This document shows, one piece after another, positions 35,386-43,927 of a stretch of DNA of 64,000 nt (positions within the stretch are counted from its first letter, which is position 1; every line of letters starts with the position of its first letter). This stretch comes from JAJXXT01 sp963764465 (GTDB lineage: Bacteria; Pseudomonadota; Alphaproteobacteria; Acetobacterales; Acetobacteraceae), in the NCBI GenBank assembly GCA_963764465.1, contig CAVXSO010000007.1, forward strand, positions 558,001 to 622,000, given 5' to 3'. The translations under genes were made by a program, and so were the position numbers. Under the pieces are notes generated by a model that was given only the letters and a program-made list of their open reading frames with translations, made no database searches and was not told the origin of the DNA.

Positions 35386-36248
35386 CATCCCTCCTTCGGC
35401 CATCGCCGGTGCAGCCACAACCATTGCCCGGGCGTCTCGCGCACCCACCGCTCGATGGTCGCGTTCATCGCCGCCGTCAGTTCCGCCACGTCCCGGGTGC
35501 GGTCGCCGGTCGCGGGATGCGGCAATGGCTCCTCCACGCGCACACGGAACCGCGCGGGAGCAATGCGCACGCAATGGGCGGGGATCAGCGGACAACCGAA
35601 CCGCAACGCCATCGCGGCCGGCGCCGGCGCAGTCATCGCCATGCGGCCGAAAAATGGCGCGGGAATGCCGTCGTTCATCTTCTGGTCGGCGAGCAGCGCC
35701 ATGCGTCCGCCGGCACGCAGATGCGCGAGCGCCGCGCGAGCGCCCGTGGCGCCCTTTGCGAATTGCGGCTGCCCGCCGCTCGCGCGCTTGCGCATGCCGA
35801 CAACAATCGCATCCACCGCCGTGTTGCTCGCGGCACGGTAGAAGCTCGCGAAGCCGGCGCCGTGCACCATGGCAACGCGCGGGGTCACTTCCCAATTGCC
35901 GATATGGGCGGAGAAAAAGATCGTAGCACCCTCCACGCCCGCGAGATTCTCGAGCCCCTCGATCTCCCAGCCCGGCCCGCTTGGCGTCGGGCCGAGATTC
36001 GCCACGTGCGGCATCTCACCCACGGTGCGGCCGAGACTTTCCCACACGTCGCGGATCGTCGCTTTTCGTTGCTGTTCCGTCATATCCGGCAGTGCCCGAT
36101 GCAGATTCGCGTCCGCCACGCGCGAGACCGGCAAAAGCGGACCGATCGCGCAGGCAATCGCGCCGCCGAGATTGGAGGCGGTCGCGGGCGGCAGCAGTCG
36201 CAGCAGGCCGAAGCTCAACCGGACCAGCAGCGTCTCCACCCAACTCAC
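35385..36248 (-). CDS. Lipid A biosynthesis acyltransferase (LpxL/HtrB family)
   Basis: 287 residues from the GTG at 36248, which overlaps the lpxK stop (GTGA); the upstream frame lies inside lpxK. One N-terminal membrane anchor is followed by the HX4E catalytic motif in SAHIGNWE (His115, Glu120) and by FGRMAMTAPAPAAMALRF. The family adds secondary acyl chains to Kdo2-lipid IVA at the inner membrane. Its place between lpxK and gph in a lipid A/Kdo cluster supports the role. Whether it adds a lauroyl or another chain cannot be told. Confidence 0.88.
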   Translation of the reverse strand: MSWVETLLVRLSFGLLRLLPPATASNLGGAIACAIGPLLPVSRVADANLHRALPDMTEQQRKATIRDVWESLGRTVGEMPHVANLGPTPSGPGWEIEGLENLAGVEGATIFFSAHIGNWEVTPRVAMVHGAGFASFYRAASNTAVDAIVVGMRKRASGGQPQFAKGATGARAALAHLRAGGRMALLADQKMNDGIPAPFFGRMAMTAPAPAAMALRFGCPLIPAHCVRIAPARFRVRVEEPLPHPATGDRTRDVAELTAAMNATIERWVRETPGQWLWLHRRWPKEG

Positions 36249-37204
36249 GCCAGCACGCGGTCGAGCAGCGCCACGAGCGCTGCCTCGTCCTCCCAGGCCA
36301 GGCCCACGCCCGCCACATGCACGCGCGCGCGCCAGGCGGGTGCGAGCCGCACCGCGTCCTTCGGCGTTGTCGCCAGCACCGCCTCGTCGGTCATCGCGGC
36401 CAGCGCCTCCAGCTCTGCCGTTTCGAACAGGTGATGATCGGGAAAGGCGCGCGCCGCCACAAGGTCCGCGCCGAGGTCGCGCAGCATGGAAAAGAACTTG
36501 TCCGGCCGCGCGAGGCCGGCAAAAGCGGCAACGCGCCTTCCAGCGAGCGCGCGCGCCGCCCCGTCCGGCACCAGCCGTGCGCGCAGCAGCTTCAGGGTAG
36601 CGGGCAGCGAGGAGGCCGCCCCTGCGCGATCCTCTCCGATAAGCACCGCGGCAGCGCATCGGGACGCGGCACGCGCCACGGCCTCGCGCAGCGGCCCCGC
36701 GGGCAACAGGTGCCCGTTGCCAAAGCCGCTCTCGCCATCCACCACCAGCAGCCGCGCGGCATGGGCAAAGGCCGGGTTCTGCAGCCCGTCATCGGCAACG
36801 ATCGCCTGCACGCCCACGGCGACGGCCGCGCGCATCGCCGCCTCGCGATCCGCGCCACGCCAGGTGGGCGCGACAGCAGCGAGCAGCAGCGGCTCGTCGC
36901 CCACCTCGGCGGCCGTATGGCGCGCGGCATCGACACACACCACGCCAGGGAGCGAGCCGCGATAGCCGCGCGTGACGAACCCCACGCGCACTCCGCGCGC
37001 CAGCAGCCGCGTGCCGAGATCAAGCGCCAGCGTCGTCTTGCCGGCGCCGCCAACCGTTGCGTTGCCACAACAGATCACCGGCACCGGCGCGCGCCAGCCG
37101 TCCCGCGCCAATCGCCGCGCGGTGAGCCATGCCGTGACCGGCTCGAACGGCGCCAGCAGCCGAACCGGCCAGCCGCCCTCGCGCCAGAACCTAGGTGCCT
37201 GCAA
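36245..37204 (-). CDS. lpxK: Tetraacyldisaccharide 4'-kinase
   Basis: 319 residues from a TTG at 37204. This start gives the family-typical N-terminus QAPRFWREGG and overlaps the waaA stop by 14 bp; no better ATG fits. LpxK phosphorylates the 4' position of the lipid A disaccharide at the inner membrane. The P-loop is GNATVGGAGKTT (residues 47-58), followed by TRGYRG and the conserved DDGLQNP. Position and overlaps put it in one transcript with the DUF374, waaA and lpxL-like genes. Confidence 0.95.
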   Translation of the reverse strand: MQAPRFWREGGWPVRLLAPFEPVTAWLTARRLARDGWRAPVPVICCGNATVGGAGKTTLALDLGTRLLARGVRVGFVTRGYRGSLPGVVCVDAARHTAAEVGDEPLLLAAVAPTWRGADREAAMRAAVAVGVQAIVADDGLQNPAFAHAARLLVVDGESGFGNGHLLPAGPLREAVARAASRCAAAVLIGEDRAGAASSLPATLKLLRARLVPDGAARALAGRRVAAFAGLARPDKFFSMLRDLGADLVAARAFPDHHLFETAELEALAAMTDEAVLATTPKDAVRLAPAWRARVHVAGVGLAWEDEAALVALLDRVLA

Positions 37205-38459
37205 CCTGCGCCCCCAGCCCGGCGAGGCCCGCCATCAACGCCCCGACACGCGCGGGCAGGCCATCCTCTCCCGCCGCGGCTTCGCGCCCGGCTTCCCCCA
37301 TTGCGGCACGGCGTGCGGGATCGCGCAGCATCGCGGCAACGAACTCCACAAGTGCCGCCGCATCCGCCACCTGCTCAAGCGCACCCGCGTCGCGCAGCAT
37401 CGCCACGGCATCGACGAAATTCGCCGTCATCGGGCCCATCGCCACGGGGCACCCGAGCCGCGCCGGCTCCAGCGGGTTCTGCCCGCCGCCGACCGCGAGG
37501 CTCTTGCCGACAAACGCACAGGCCGCGACGCGATAGAACAGCCCCAGCTCGCCCAGCGTGTCGGCGACATAGAAGCCGCCTTCCGGTGGCGCCTCCTCCG
37601 CCCCGCGGCGCGCCACCGGCTGCGGCAACGCGGTGGCAATCGCCGCTCCGCGCTCCGGGTGGCGCGGCACGATGATGGTGAGCAGGTCTGGAAACTCCGC
37701 GCGCAGGTGCCCGTGCACGGCAGCCGCGATCGCCTCCTCGCCGGGATGCGTGCTCGCCGCGAGCCAGCACGGGCGGGCGCCGATCTGCCGGCGCAGCCGT
37801 GCCAGCGCCATCTCGTCCACCGGCAGCGGAAACGCCGCGAGCTTGAGGTTGCCGACGAGCGCCGGCGCCGGCGCCCCCATCGCAACCAGGCGCGCCGCAT
37901 CGCCGGTGGACTGCGCCTGCACCGCCGCGAACCCCGCGAACAGCGAACGCACCAATGGCCGCGCGAGCCGCCAGCGGGAAAAGCTGCGCTCCGAGAGGCG
38001 GGCGTTGATCAGACCCGCGGGAATGTTGCGCTTGTGCAACTGGCTCAACATCGTGGGCCAGATCTCGCTCTCCACGAAGCAGGCGGCATCCGGCCGCCAA
38101 TGCTCGAGGAAGCGCGCCACCCATGCCGGCACGTCGAGCGGCACGAAGCGGTGGAAGACCGGTCCGTCGCGCGAGAGCTCCTTGCCCAGCATCGCGGCGG
38201 AGGTCACGGTCCCGGTCGTGAACAGCACCCGAAGCTCCGGCGGCAGCAGCATCAGCACGCGGCGCATGGAGGATGCTTCGCCCACGCTCGCCGCGTGCAG
38301 CCACAGCAGCCTGCCGCGCGGGCGCGGCGTGGCATCCTCGCCCCAGCGCTCGGGCAGCCGCGCCGAGATCTCCTTGCCCAGCACCGCCCGCCGGCGCAGC
38401 CAGACACGCAGCGCGGGGGCCGCGAGCGTGGTGGCCGCGCCCTCGATCGCCGCGATCAC
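37191..38459 (-). CDS. waaA: 3-deoxy-D-manno-octulosonic acid (Kdo) transferase
   Basis: 422 residues from the GTG at 38459, which has GAGGAGGGG about 5 bases upstream; the longer frame lies inside the DUF374 gene. WaaA (KdtA) attaches Kdo to lipid IVA at the inner membrane, using CMP-Kdo. GT30 features are LWLHAASVGEA (including the catalytic Glu), FTTGTVTSAAML, WRPDAACFVESEIWPTML and VGGGQNPLEPA. The cluster order acyltransferase-waaA-lpxK is common in alphaproteobacteria. Whether it adds one or two Kdo residues is not visible. Confidence 0.95.
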   Translation of the reverse strand: MIAAIEGAATTLAAPALRVWLRRRAVLGKEISARLPERWGEDATPRPRGRLLWLHAASVGEASSMRRVLMLLPPELRVLFTTGTVTSAAMLGKELSRDGPVFHRFVPLDVPAWVARFLEHWRPDAACFVESEIWPTMLSQLHKRNIPAGLINARLSERSFSRWRLARPLVRSLFAGFAAVQAQSTGDAARLVAMGAPAPALVGNLKLAAFPLPVDEMALARLRRQIGARPCWLAASTHPGEEAIAAAVHGHLRAEFPDLLTIIVPRHPERGAAIATALPQPVARRGAEEAPPEGGFYVADTLGELGLFYRVAACAFVGKSLAVGGGQNPLEPARLGCPVAMGPMTANFVDAVAMLRDAGALEQVADAAALVEFVAAMLRDPARRAAMGEAGREAAAGEDGLPARVGALMAGLAGLGAQVAGT

Positions 38460-38469
38460 GCGCCCCTCC

Positions 38470-39156
38470 TCATGGCGGCGCCCCGGCCACGCGCGCGGCC
38501 TCGGCGAGCGCGGCGCCGATTTCGGCGAGCCCTGCCTCCGCCGCGTCCCTCCCGACACGGATCGGCGCGCCGCACACCAGCACACCGCGCCCGAACGGCA
38601 CCGGCAGCATCATCCCGTCCCAGGTCGGCAGCCGGATGCGCGGCGTGACGCGGGCGGCGCAGGGCAGCACCGCAGCACCCGAGAGGGCCGCGATCTGCGC
38701 CACCCCCGGCGCGGCCTGCCGCCGCGGGCCGCGCGGGCCATCGGGCGTCATCACCACGTGCTCGCCGTCCGCCAGCACCGCGAGCAGCGCCCGCATGGCG
38801 GTCGCGCCGCCGCGGTCCCGTCCCCTGGTGCCAGTCGAGCCATGCGCGAGACCGAGGTCGAAGTGCCGCATCACCTCGCCGATGAACCGCCCGTCGCGGT
38901 GGCGGGAAACCAGCACCCGCGCACGTGCCCCGGTTGCGTGGACACGTCGCCACAACGCCGGCATCAGCGGCAGCATCTCGTGCCAGAAGGCGGCCACGAG
39001 CGGTCCCGCCGCCGGCTCGCGGCCGAGATGTGGCGCCAGGTGCTCCTCGCCCACCAACCGCCAGCGGATGGTGCGCAGCGCGAGACGCAGATAGAGGGCG
39101 ACGAGGGCCGCGAGCGCGCTCTGCACCCAGCCCTGCCGCAGGAAGCGGGACAACAT
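38470..39156 (-). CDS. DUF374 lysophospholipid acyltransferase-like protein
   Basis: 228 residues. An N-terminal hydrophobic segment is followed by DUF374 features: AAFWHEMLPLMP, VLVSRHRDGRFIGEVM and VVMTPDGPRGPRRQA. DUF374 proteins belong to the PlsC/LPLAT superfamily and in alphaproteobacteria lie beside waaA and lpxK, where some have been linked to acylation in lipopolysaccharide assembly. It is the first gene of this operon. Its stop lies 10 bp before the waaA start. Confidence 0.87.
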   Translation of the reverse strand: MLSRFLRQGWVQSALAALVALYLRLALRTIRWRLVGEEHLAPHLGREPAAGPLVAAFWHEMLPLMPALWRRVHATGARARVLVSRHRDGRFIGEVMRHFDLGLAHGSTGTRGRDRGGATAMRALLAVLADGEHVVMTPDGPRGPRRQAAPGVAQIAALSGAAVLPCAARVTPRIRLPTWDGMMLPVPFGRGVLVCGAPIRVGRDAAEAGLAEIGAALAEAARVAGAPP

Positions 39157-39165
39157 GCGCGGCGG

Positions 39166-40119
39166 TTAGCACGGCTCCGCGGCGAGCGGCACGCCCCCCA
39201 ACTCGGCCACTGCCTCTGCCTCCGCCTCCGCCTCCGCCTCCGCCCCCGCGTGGGTCAGCGCCGCGGTCACCGCGCGCAGCCCGGCGTCCACCACCTTCGC
39301 GCGGCGCAACACCAGAGCCAGGCCGCGCTCCACCGGCGGGCGCAACTCCCGCGCCACCGCGCCCGGCACCGGCTGCTCGAGCGCCATGCGCGGCAGCACG
39401 GAGGCGCCGAGCCCGCTTCCCACCAGCACCTTGATCGCCTCCACGCTGCCCAGCTCCATGATCGGCTTCGGCGCCAGGCCGGCGCGGCGGAACCAGGCAT
39501 CGACGATGCCGCGCGTGTCCCCGCCCGGCTCGTAGAGAATGAGCGGCAGGGCAGCGAGCGCGGCGGGGGTGAACGCGGCCGACGCCGCCAGCGCCTCCGG
39601 CAGCAAGGCCGCCAGCGCGTCCCGTCGCACCAGCGTCGCCGCCAGCGTGCGCGGCATCTGGCGCGGCATGGTGACGAGGCCGAGATCCAGCGCCCCCTCC
39701 TCCACGCGGCGCAGGATATCCGGCGTGTTGCCGGTGGCCACGACAATCTCGAGCCCAGGCAGGCGCGCGCGCACCGCCGCCAGCGCCTTTGGCAGCAGAT
39801 GAATGCAGGCGGTCGCCCCGGTGCCGAGCCGTACCCGCCCCACCTTGCCCGCGCGCACCGCCTGCGCCACCGCGGCCACTTCCGCCGCCGCCGCCAGCGC
39901 CTGCCGCGCGGGGCCCAGCGCCGCCAGACCGGAGGCGGTTGGCACCAGGCGCCCCCCGGCGCGATCGAGCAGCCGCGTGCCGAGCTGCCGCTCGACCTCG
40001 CGCAGTTGCTGGCTCGCCGCGGGCTGGGTCAGGTTCAGTGCCCGCGCCGCCTCCGTGATGCTGCCGCGCTCCGCGACGGCAACGAAGGTACGCAGCTGAC
40101 GCAAGGTCGGCGTGTTCAT
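39166..40119 (-). CDS. LysR-type transcriptional regulator
   Basis: 317 residues. The N-terminal winged helix (residues about 5-65: LRQLRTFVAVAERGSITEAA, then LTQPAASQQLREVERQLGT) is standard LysR, followed by the effector-binding domain. The C-terminus has an Ala-Glu repeat encoded by a hexanucleotide tract, absent from usual family members. The gene is divergent from a PAT-type acetyltransferase plus an MFS transporter, with 76 bp between starts holding a T-N11-A dyad, so these are its likely targets along with itself. The effector is unknown. Confidence 0.92.
   Translation of the reverse strand: MNTPTLRQLRTFVAVAERGSITEAARALNLTQPAASQQLREVERQLGTRLLDRAGGRLVPTASGLAALGPARQALAAAAEVAAVAQAVRAGKVGRVRLGTGATACIHLLPKALAAVRARLPGLEIVVATGNTPDILRRVEEGALDLGLVTMPRQMPRTLAATLVRRDALAALLPEALAASAAFTPAALAALPLILYEPGGDTRGIVDAWFRRAGLAPKPIMELGSVEAIKVLVGSGLGASVLPRMALEQPVPGAVARELRPPVERGLALVLRRAKVVDAGLRAVTAALTHAGAEAEAEAEAEAVAELGGVPLAAEPC
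39212..39247. repeat. GCCTCC hexanucleotide tract in the lysR 3' end
   Basis: Four perfect GCCTCC units (39218-39241) are preceded by GCCTCT (39212-39217) and followed by GCCCCC (39242-39247). Read on the minus strand they give an alternating Glu-Ala tail. Since 6 bp preserves frame, slippage would change only the tail length. Confidence 0.92.
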
Positions 40120-40132
40120 AAGTCGAACTTAT
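40118..40132. promoter_or_regulatory. Likely LysR operator (T-N11-A dyad)
   Basis: ATAAGT-CGA-ACTTAT is a perfect 6-bp inverted repeat with a 3-base spacer, and it contains the LysR consensus T-N11-A exactly. It overlaps the lysR start codon (40117-40119), a usual place for autoregulation. Further dyads follow in the same intergenic stretch: the palindrome TCGCATGCGA (40142-40151) and GAAAAATTTTC (40150-40160). Confidence 0.6.
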
Positions 40133-40195
40133 ATTGATATGTCGCATGCGAAAAATTTTCTTCGCAACCCAGGGGCCGTGCGCCAGCATGGACAG

Positions 40196-40729
40196 ATGCC
40201 GAACGTCGCCATTCGCCCAGCCACCGGAACGGACATCCCCGCCATCGCCGCGATCTACGCCCATCATGTCCGCCACGGCCGCGCCTCCTTCGAGACCGAG
40301 CCGCCGGACGAGGCGGAGATGCGTCGCCGCCACGCCGCCAACGCCGGCGCGGGCTACCCCTATCTCGTGGCCGAGCGCGGCGGCGTGGTGGTCGGGTATG
40401 CCTATGGCAGCGCGTACCGCCCGCGCGCCGCCTATCGCGACACGGTGGAGAACTCCGTCTACCTGCGGCCCGACGAGGCCGGGCGCGGCACCGCCTCCGC
40501 GCTGCTCGCGGCGCTGATCGCGACCTGCGCGGAATGCGGCTTCCGCCAGATGATCGCGGTGGTGGGCGACAGCGCCAATACGCCCTCCATCAAGCTGCAC
40601 GAACGCCACGGGTTCCGCCTCGTCGGCACGCTGCGCTCCGTGGGCTTCAAGCACGGGCAATGGCTGGACACGGTGCTGCTGCAGCGCGAACTCGGCCCCG
40701 GCGACTCGACGGCGCCGACGCGCCCATGA
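40196..40729 (+). CDS. Phosphinothricin-type N-acetyltransferase (GNAT)
   Basis: 177 residues from the ATG at 40196; the open frame begins earlier, at 40112, but would overlap the lysR start and operator. The N-terminus MPNVAIRPATGTDIPAIAAIY, the region HVRHGRASFETEPPDEAEM, YGSAYRPRAAY and ENSVYLRPDEAGRGTASALL are typical of the PAT/bar-like family, which acetylates phosphinothricin, methionine sulfoximine or related amino acids. Divergence from the LysR gene and the adjacent MFS transporter (11 bp on) suggest a small regulated detoxification or resistance unit; this is inference. Confidence 0.88.
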   Translation: MPNVAIRPATGTDIPAIAAIYAHHVRHGRASFETEPPDEAEMRRRHAANAGAGYPYLVAERGGVVVGYAYGSAYRPRAAYRDTVENSVYLRPDEAGRGTASALLAALIATCAECGFRQMIAVVGDSANTPSIKLHERHGFRLVGTLRSVGFKHGQWLDTVLLQRELGPGDSTAPTRP

Positions 40730-40739
40730 GCCGGGTGCC

Positions 40740-41984
40740 ATGAGCGCAACCGGCGCCGCTGGCGGGCACAGCACCAGCATGCGCCGCGTCGCTGTCGTCG
40801 TCGGCGTGTCGCAGCTCATTGTCTATGGCTGCTCGTACTACCTGCCCGCCGTGCTCGCCGCCCCGGCGGCGGCCGATCTCGGCCTGTCGCGCGCCACCGT
40901 GCTCGGCGCGTTTTCCTGGGCGCTGCTGGTCGCGGGGCTGGGCGCGCCGATCGTGGGGCGGCGCATCGACCGGGCCGGCGGGCGTGGCGTGCTCGCCATG
41001 TCCTGCGCCGTGATGGCGGCCGGCCTCGTGGCGCTCGCCATCGCGCATGGCCTGGTGCTCTGGTACGCAGGCTGGATCGTGCTCGGCGCCGGCATGGCGC
41101 TCGGCCTCTACGATGCCGCCTTCGCGACACTGGGCGTGCTCTACGGCCACGAGTCCGGCCGCGCCATCACCGGCGTGACGCTGATCGCGGGGTTCGCGAG
41201 CTCCGTATTCTGGCCACTTGGCACGGCGCTGGAGGCAAGCTGGGGTTGGCGCGGCATGCTGCTGGCCTATGCCGCGCTGCTGTTCGCGGTAAACCTGCCG
41301 GCGATGCTGCTCGCGGTGCCGCCGGGGGTGGCGCATCGTCGTGGTGGCGCAACCGCCGACGACGACCACCAGCCAGTCGCCAATCCCGGCCGGGCCCTGG
41401 TGCTGCTGGCACTTTTCTTCACGCTGCGCTGGCTGATCACCTCCGGCATCGCGGTGCTGATCCTGCGCCTGTTGCAGGGCCGCGGGCTCTCGGCCGCGGA
41501 GGCGGTTGCGGTCGCGGCGCTGATCGGGCCCGGCCAGGTGCTCGGGCGCATCGTGGAATGGGGTTTCACCCAGCGCATCCCGCTGTTCACGCGTGCCCGG
41601 GCCGCGGCGCTGCTGATGCCGCTCTCGGCCCTGCTGCTGCTGCTGCCCGGCGCGGTGCCCGCCGGCGCCTTTGCCCTGCTCTACGGCATGAGCAACGGGA
41701 TCATGACCATCAACCGCGGCACGCTGCCGATGGCACTGTTCGGCCGCGCCGGCTATGCGCAGCGGCTGGGCTGGCTCGCGACCCCCGCGCTGCTGGCACA
41801 GGCCGCGGCGCCGCCGCTGGCCGCGATGCTGCTGGCCGCCATCGCACCGGGGGGGGCGATCCTGGTCACCGCCCTGCTCGGGCTCATCGCGGCGCTGTTT
41901 CTCTCCGCCCTGGGGCGAGCGGCGGATGCCCGCCCAGCGGCACCAGATGCGACAGGAACATCTCCGCGCAGGCCCGCCAGCTGA
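40740..41984 (+). CDS. MFS transporter
   Basis: 414 residues with about 12 transmembrane segments; the TM2-TM3 loop reads GRRIDRAGGRGVLAM. The N-terminus (VVVGVSQLIVYGCSYYLPAVLAAP) resembles MFS members of the oxalate/formate or monocarboxylate-like branch. Substrate unknown. It follows the PAT-type acetyltransferase gene by 11 bp and is probably in its operon. The final 101 bp, coding the last TM end and a hydrophilic tail, overlap antisense with the convergent GT4 gene. Confidence 0.88.
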   Translation: MSATGAAGGHSTSMRRVAVVVGVSQLIVYGCSYYLPAVLAAPAAADLGLSRATVLGAFSWALLVAGLGAPIVGRRIDRAGGRGVLAMSCAVMAAGLVALAIAHGLVLWYAGWIVLGAGMALGLYDAAFATLGVLYGHESGRAITGVTLIAGFASSVFWPLGTALEASWGWRGMLLAYAALLFAVNLPAMLLAVPPGVAHRRGGATADDDHQPVANPGRALVLLALFFTLRWLITSGIAVLILRLLQGRGLSAAEAVAVAALIGPGQVLGRIVEWGFTQRIPLFTRARAAALLMPLSALLLLLPGAVPAGAFALLYGMSNGIMTINRGTLPMALFGRAGYAQRLGWLATPALLAQAAAPPLAAMLLAAIAPGGAILVTALLGLIAALFLSALGRAADARPAAPDATGTSPRRPAS

Positions 41985-42948
41985 AACGTTCCGCATGCGC
42001 GCGGCAGGCGGCACGCTCGCCTTGCAGCGCCACCAGCGCCGCGCGGCGCAGATCCCCGTCCACGGCGCCTACCTTGCCCGCCGCCCCGGCCAGCACGTCG
42101 CGCGGGCCGGTGACGTCATAGGCCGCGACCGGCGTGCCGCAGGCGAGCGACTCCAGCAGCACCAGGCCGAACGTGTCGGTGAGCGAGGGAAAGACGAACA
42201 CGTCCGCCCCCGCATAGGCGCGCGCCAGCGCCGCCCCGGTGCGCGGGCCGGTGAAGGTCACCGCGGGATAGTCCCGCCGCAGGCCCGCGAGCTGCGGCCC
42301 GCCGCCGACCACCACCTTCGAGCCAGGCAGGTCGAGGTCGAGGAAGGCTCGGATGTTCTTCTCCACCGCCACGCGCCCGACATAGAGAAAAACCGGGCGT
42401 GGCAGATCCCAATCCTCCCTTACATCGGGCCGGAACAGCGCGAGGTCGACGCCGCGCGACCACGGCCGCAGATGACGGAATCCGCGCGCCGCCAGCTCCG
42501 CGCGCAGGCTCGCGGTCGCCACCATCATGCCCTGGCCCGCGCCATGGAAACGCCGCAGCCAGACGTAGAGCGGCGACGTCGGGATACCCGTTCGCGCGGC
42601 GACGTATTCGGGAAAGCGGGTGTGGAACGCGGTCGTGAAGGCACAGCCGCGGCGGCGCGCCCAGGCACGCGCCGCGAGGCCGAGCGGCCCTTCGGTCGCG
42701 ATATGCAACGCGTGCGGCGCGAAACCCTCAATCATCCTCGCCAGGCGCCGGCGCGGAAACAGCGAGAGGCGGATGTCGGGATAGGTCGGGCACGGAACGG
42801 TATGGAAGCGATCGGGGCCGATCACCTCCACCGCGTGGCCCATCGCCGCCATCTCGGCGCGGATGGTGGCGAGCGTGCGCACCACGCCGTTGACCTGCGG
42901 CATCCAGGCATCGGAGACAATCAGGATCCGCGCGGGCCCGGGGCCCAC
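41884..42948 (-). CDS. Glycosyltransferase family 4 (GT1-type domain)
   Basis: 354 residues from the GTG at 42948, the best start before the first strand (ARILIVSDAWMPQVNGVVRTL), though without a clear Shine-Dalgarno sequence. It is a GT-B enzyme of the MgtA/PimB-like branch. FLYVGRVAVEKNI opens the C-terminal domain, and the EX7E-like donor site is PSLTDTFGLVLLESLACGTP. Related alphaproteobacterial enzymes glycosylate diacylglycerol. The gene lies behind an LpxH-like phosphatase and near a diacylglycerol kinase-like gene, so a glycolipid role is plausible but inferred. The 3' end overlaps the MFS gene by 101 bp. Confidence 0.85.
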   Translation of the reverse strand: MGPGPARILIVSDAWMPQVNGVVRTLATIRAEMAAMGHAVEVIGPDRFHTVPCPTYPDIRLSLFPRRRLARMIEGFAPHALHIATEGPLGLAARAWARRRGCAFTTAFHTRFPEYVAARTGIPTSPLYVWLRRFHGAGQGMMVATASLRAELAARGFRHLRPWSRGVDLALFRPDVREDWDLPRPVFLYVGRVAVEKNIRAFLDLDLPGSKVVVGGGPQLAGLRRDYPAVTFTGPRTGAALARAYAGADVFVFPSLTDTFGLVLLESLACGTPVAAYDVTGPRDVLAGAAGKVGAVDGDLRRAALVALQGERAACRAHAERFSWRACAEMFLSHLVPLGGHPPLAPGRRETAPR

Positions 42949-42991
42949 GGCGAGCAGCCGGGCGAAATGATCCCCGGCATGTGCAAGCGAG

Positions 42992-43816
42992 TCAGGCAGC
43001 GTGCGCCACCGCTTCCGTGTCCGCCGCCTTCGGCCCATGGAAGGACAGCCGGTTGAGCGCCGCCCAGTCCACCAGCTCCAGCCGCCCGTCCATGTGCTCG
43101 ACGAGCGCGGTGCAGCTCTCCACCCAATCGCCGTCGTTGATGTAAAGCACGTCGCCGACCTCGCGCATCTCGGCGTGGTGGATATGGCCGCACACCACGC
43201 CGTCGAAGCCACGCCGGCGGGCCTCTGCTGCCAGTGCCGATTCGAAACGGTCGATCGCCTTTACCGCCTCCTTCACCTGGCGTTTGAGCCAGGCGGAGAG
43301 CGACCAATAGGGATAGCCCAGCCGACGCCGCGCGGCGTTGAACCAACGGTTGAGGATCAGGGCCGTCGTGTAGGCCCAGTCGCCCAGCAGGGCGAGAAAC
43401 CTGGCGTAGCGCACGACGCTGTCGAACTCGTCGCCATGCATCACCAGCAGCCGGCGTCCGGCGGCGGTCATATGCTCCGCGTCGCGGCGCAGCCTGATGC
43501 CCGCAACCTCGAGCCCAAGCGGCAGCCAGGTGCGGAACATCTCGTCGTGGTTGCCGGGGATGTAGGTCACCTCCGCTCCCCCGCGCGCGTGGCGCAGGAT
43601 CAGCCGCAGCACTTCGTCGTGCGTCTCGTCCCAGTACCAGGAACGGCGCAGGCGCCAGCCGTCGATGATGTCGCCCACGAGGAAGAGATGCTGACAGGAA
43701 ACGCGGCGCAGGAAGTCCGCGAGAAAGTCGCTGCGGCAGCCGCGGGTTCCCAGGTGCGTGTCCGAAATGAAGACGCTGCGATACTGCGTCACGGGCGGCG
43801 CGGCGAGAGCGTTCAT
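42992..43816 (-). CDS. UDP-2,3-diacylglucosamine diphosphatase-like metallophosphoesterase
   Basis: 274 residues. All metallophosphoesterase motifs are visible: ISDTHLG (Asp19, His21), GDIIDGW (Asp49), GNHD (89-91 with Gly88), VMHGDEFD and GHIHHAEM. The long helical insert after GDEFD is typical of this LpxH-like group, often annotated as UDP-2,3-diacylglucosamine diphosphatase; many alphaproteobacteria instead use LpxI for that lipid A step, so the real substrate may differ. It is followed 43 bp later by the GT4 gene, a pair often kept together. The gene is divergent from the diacylglycerol kinase-like gene. Confidence 0.85.
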   Translation of the reverse strand: MNALAAPPVTQYRSVFISDTHLGTRGCRSDFLADFLRRVSCQHLFLVGDIIDGWRLRRSWYWDETHDEVLRLILRHARGGAEVTYIPGNHDEMFRTWLPLGLEVAGIRLRRDAEHMTAAGRRLLVMHGDEFDSVVRYARFLALLGDWAYTTALILNRWFNAARRRLGYPYWSLSAWLKRQVKEAVKAIDRFESALAAEARRRGFDGVVCGHIHHAEMREVGDVLYINDGDWVESCTALVEHMDGRLELVDWAALNRLSFHGPKAADTEAVAHAA

Positions 43817-43927
43817 GGCGATTGCCTGATGACGTCGTTTTAATTGCTTTGCACGTGACGTTTGCGTGACCTACAAGAAGTGCCTCAGACGCGCCTGAAA
43901 TCATTGTTCGGCAACGGAAATGTCATC

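Noticed and set aside
42948..43212. A longer GT4 glycosyltransferase starting inside the LpxH-like gene
   Set aside because: The extra 88 residues are antisense-like, low-complexity sequence from another frame of the upstream gene and precede the normal family N-terminus.
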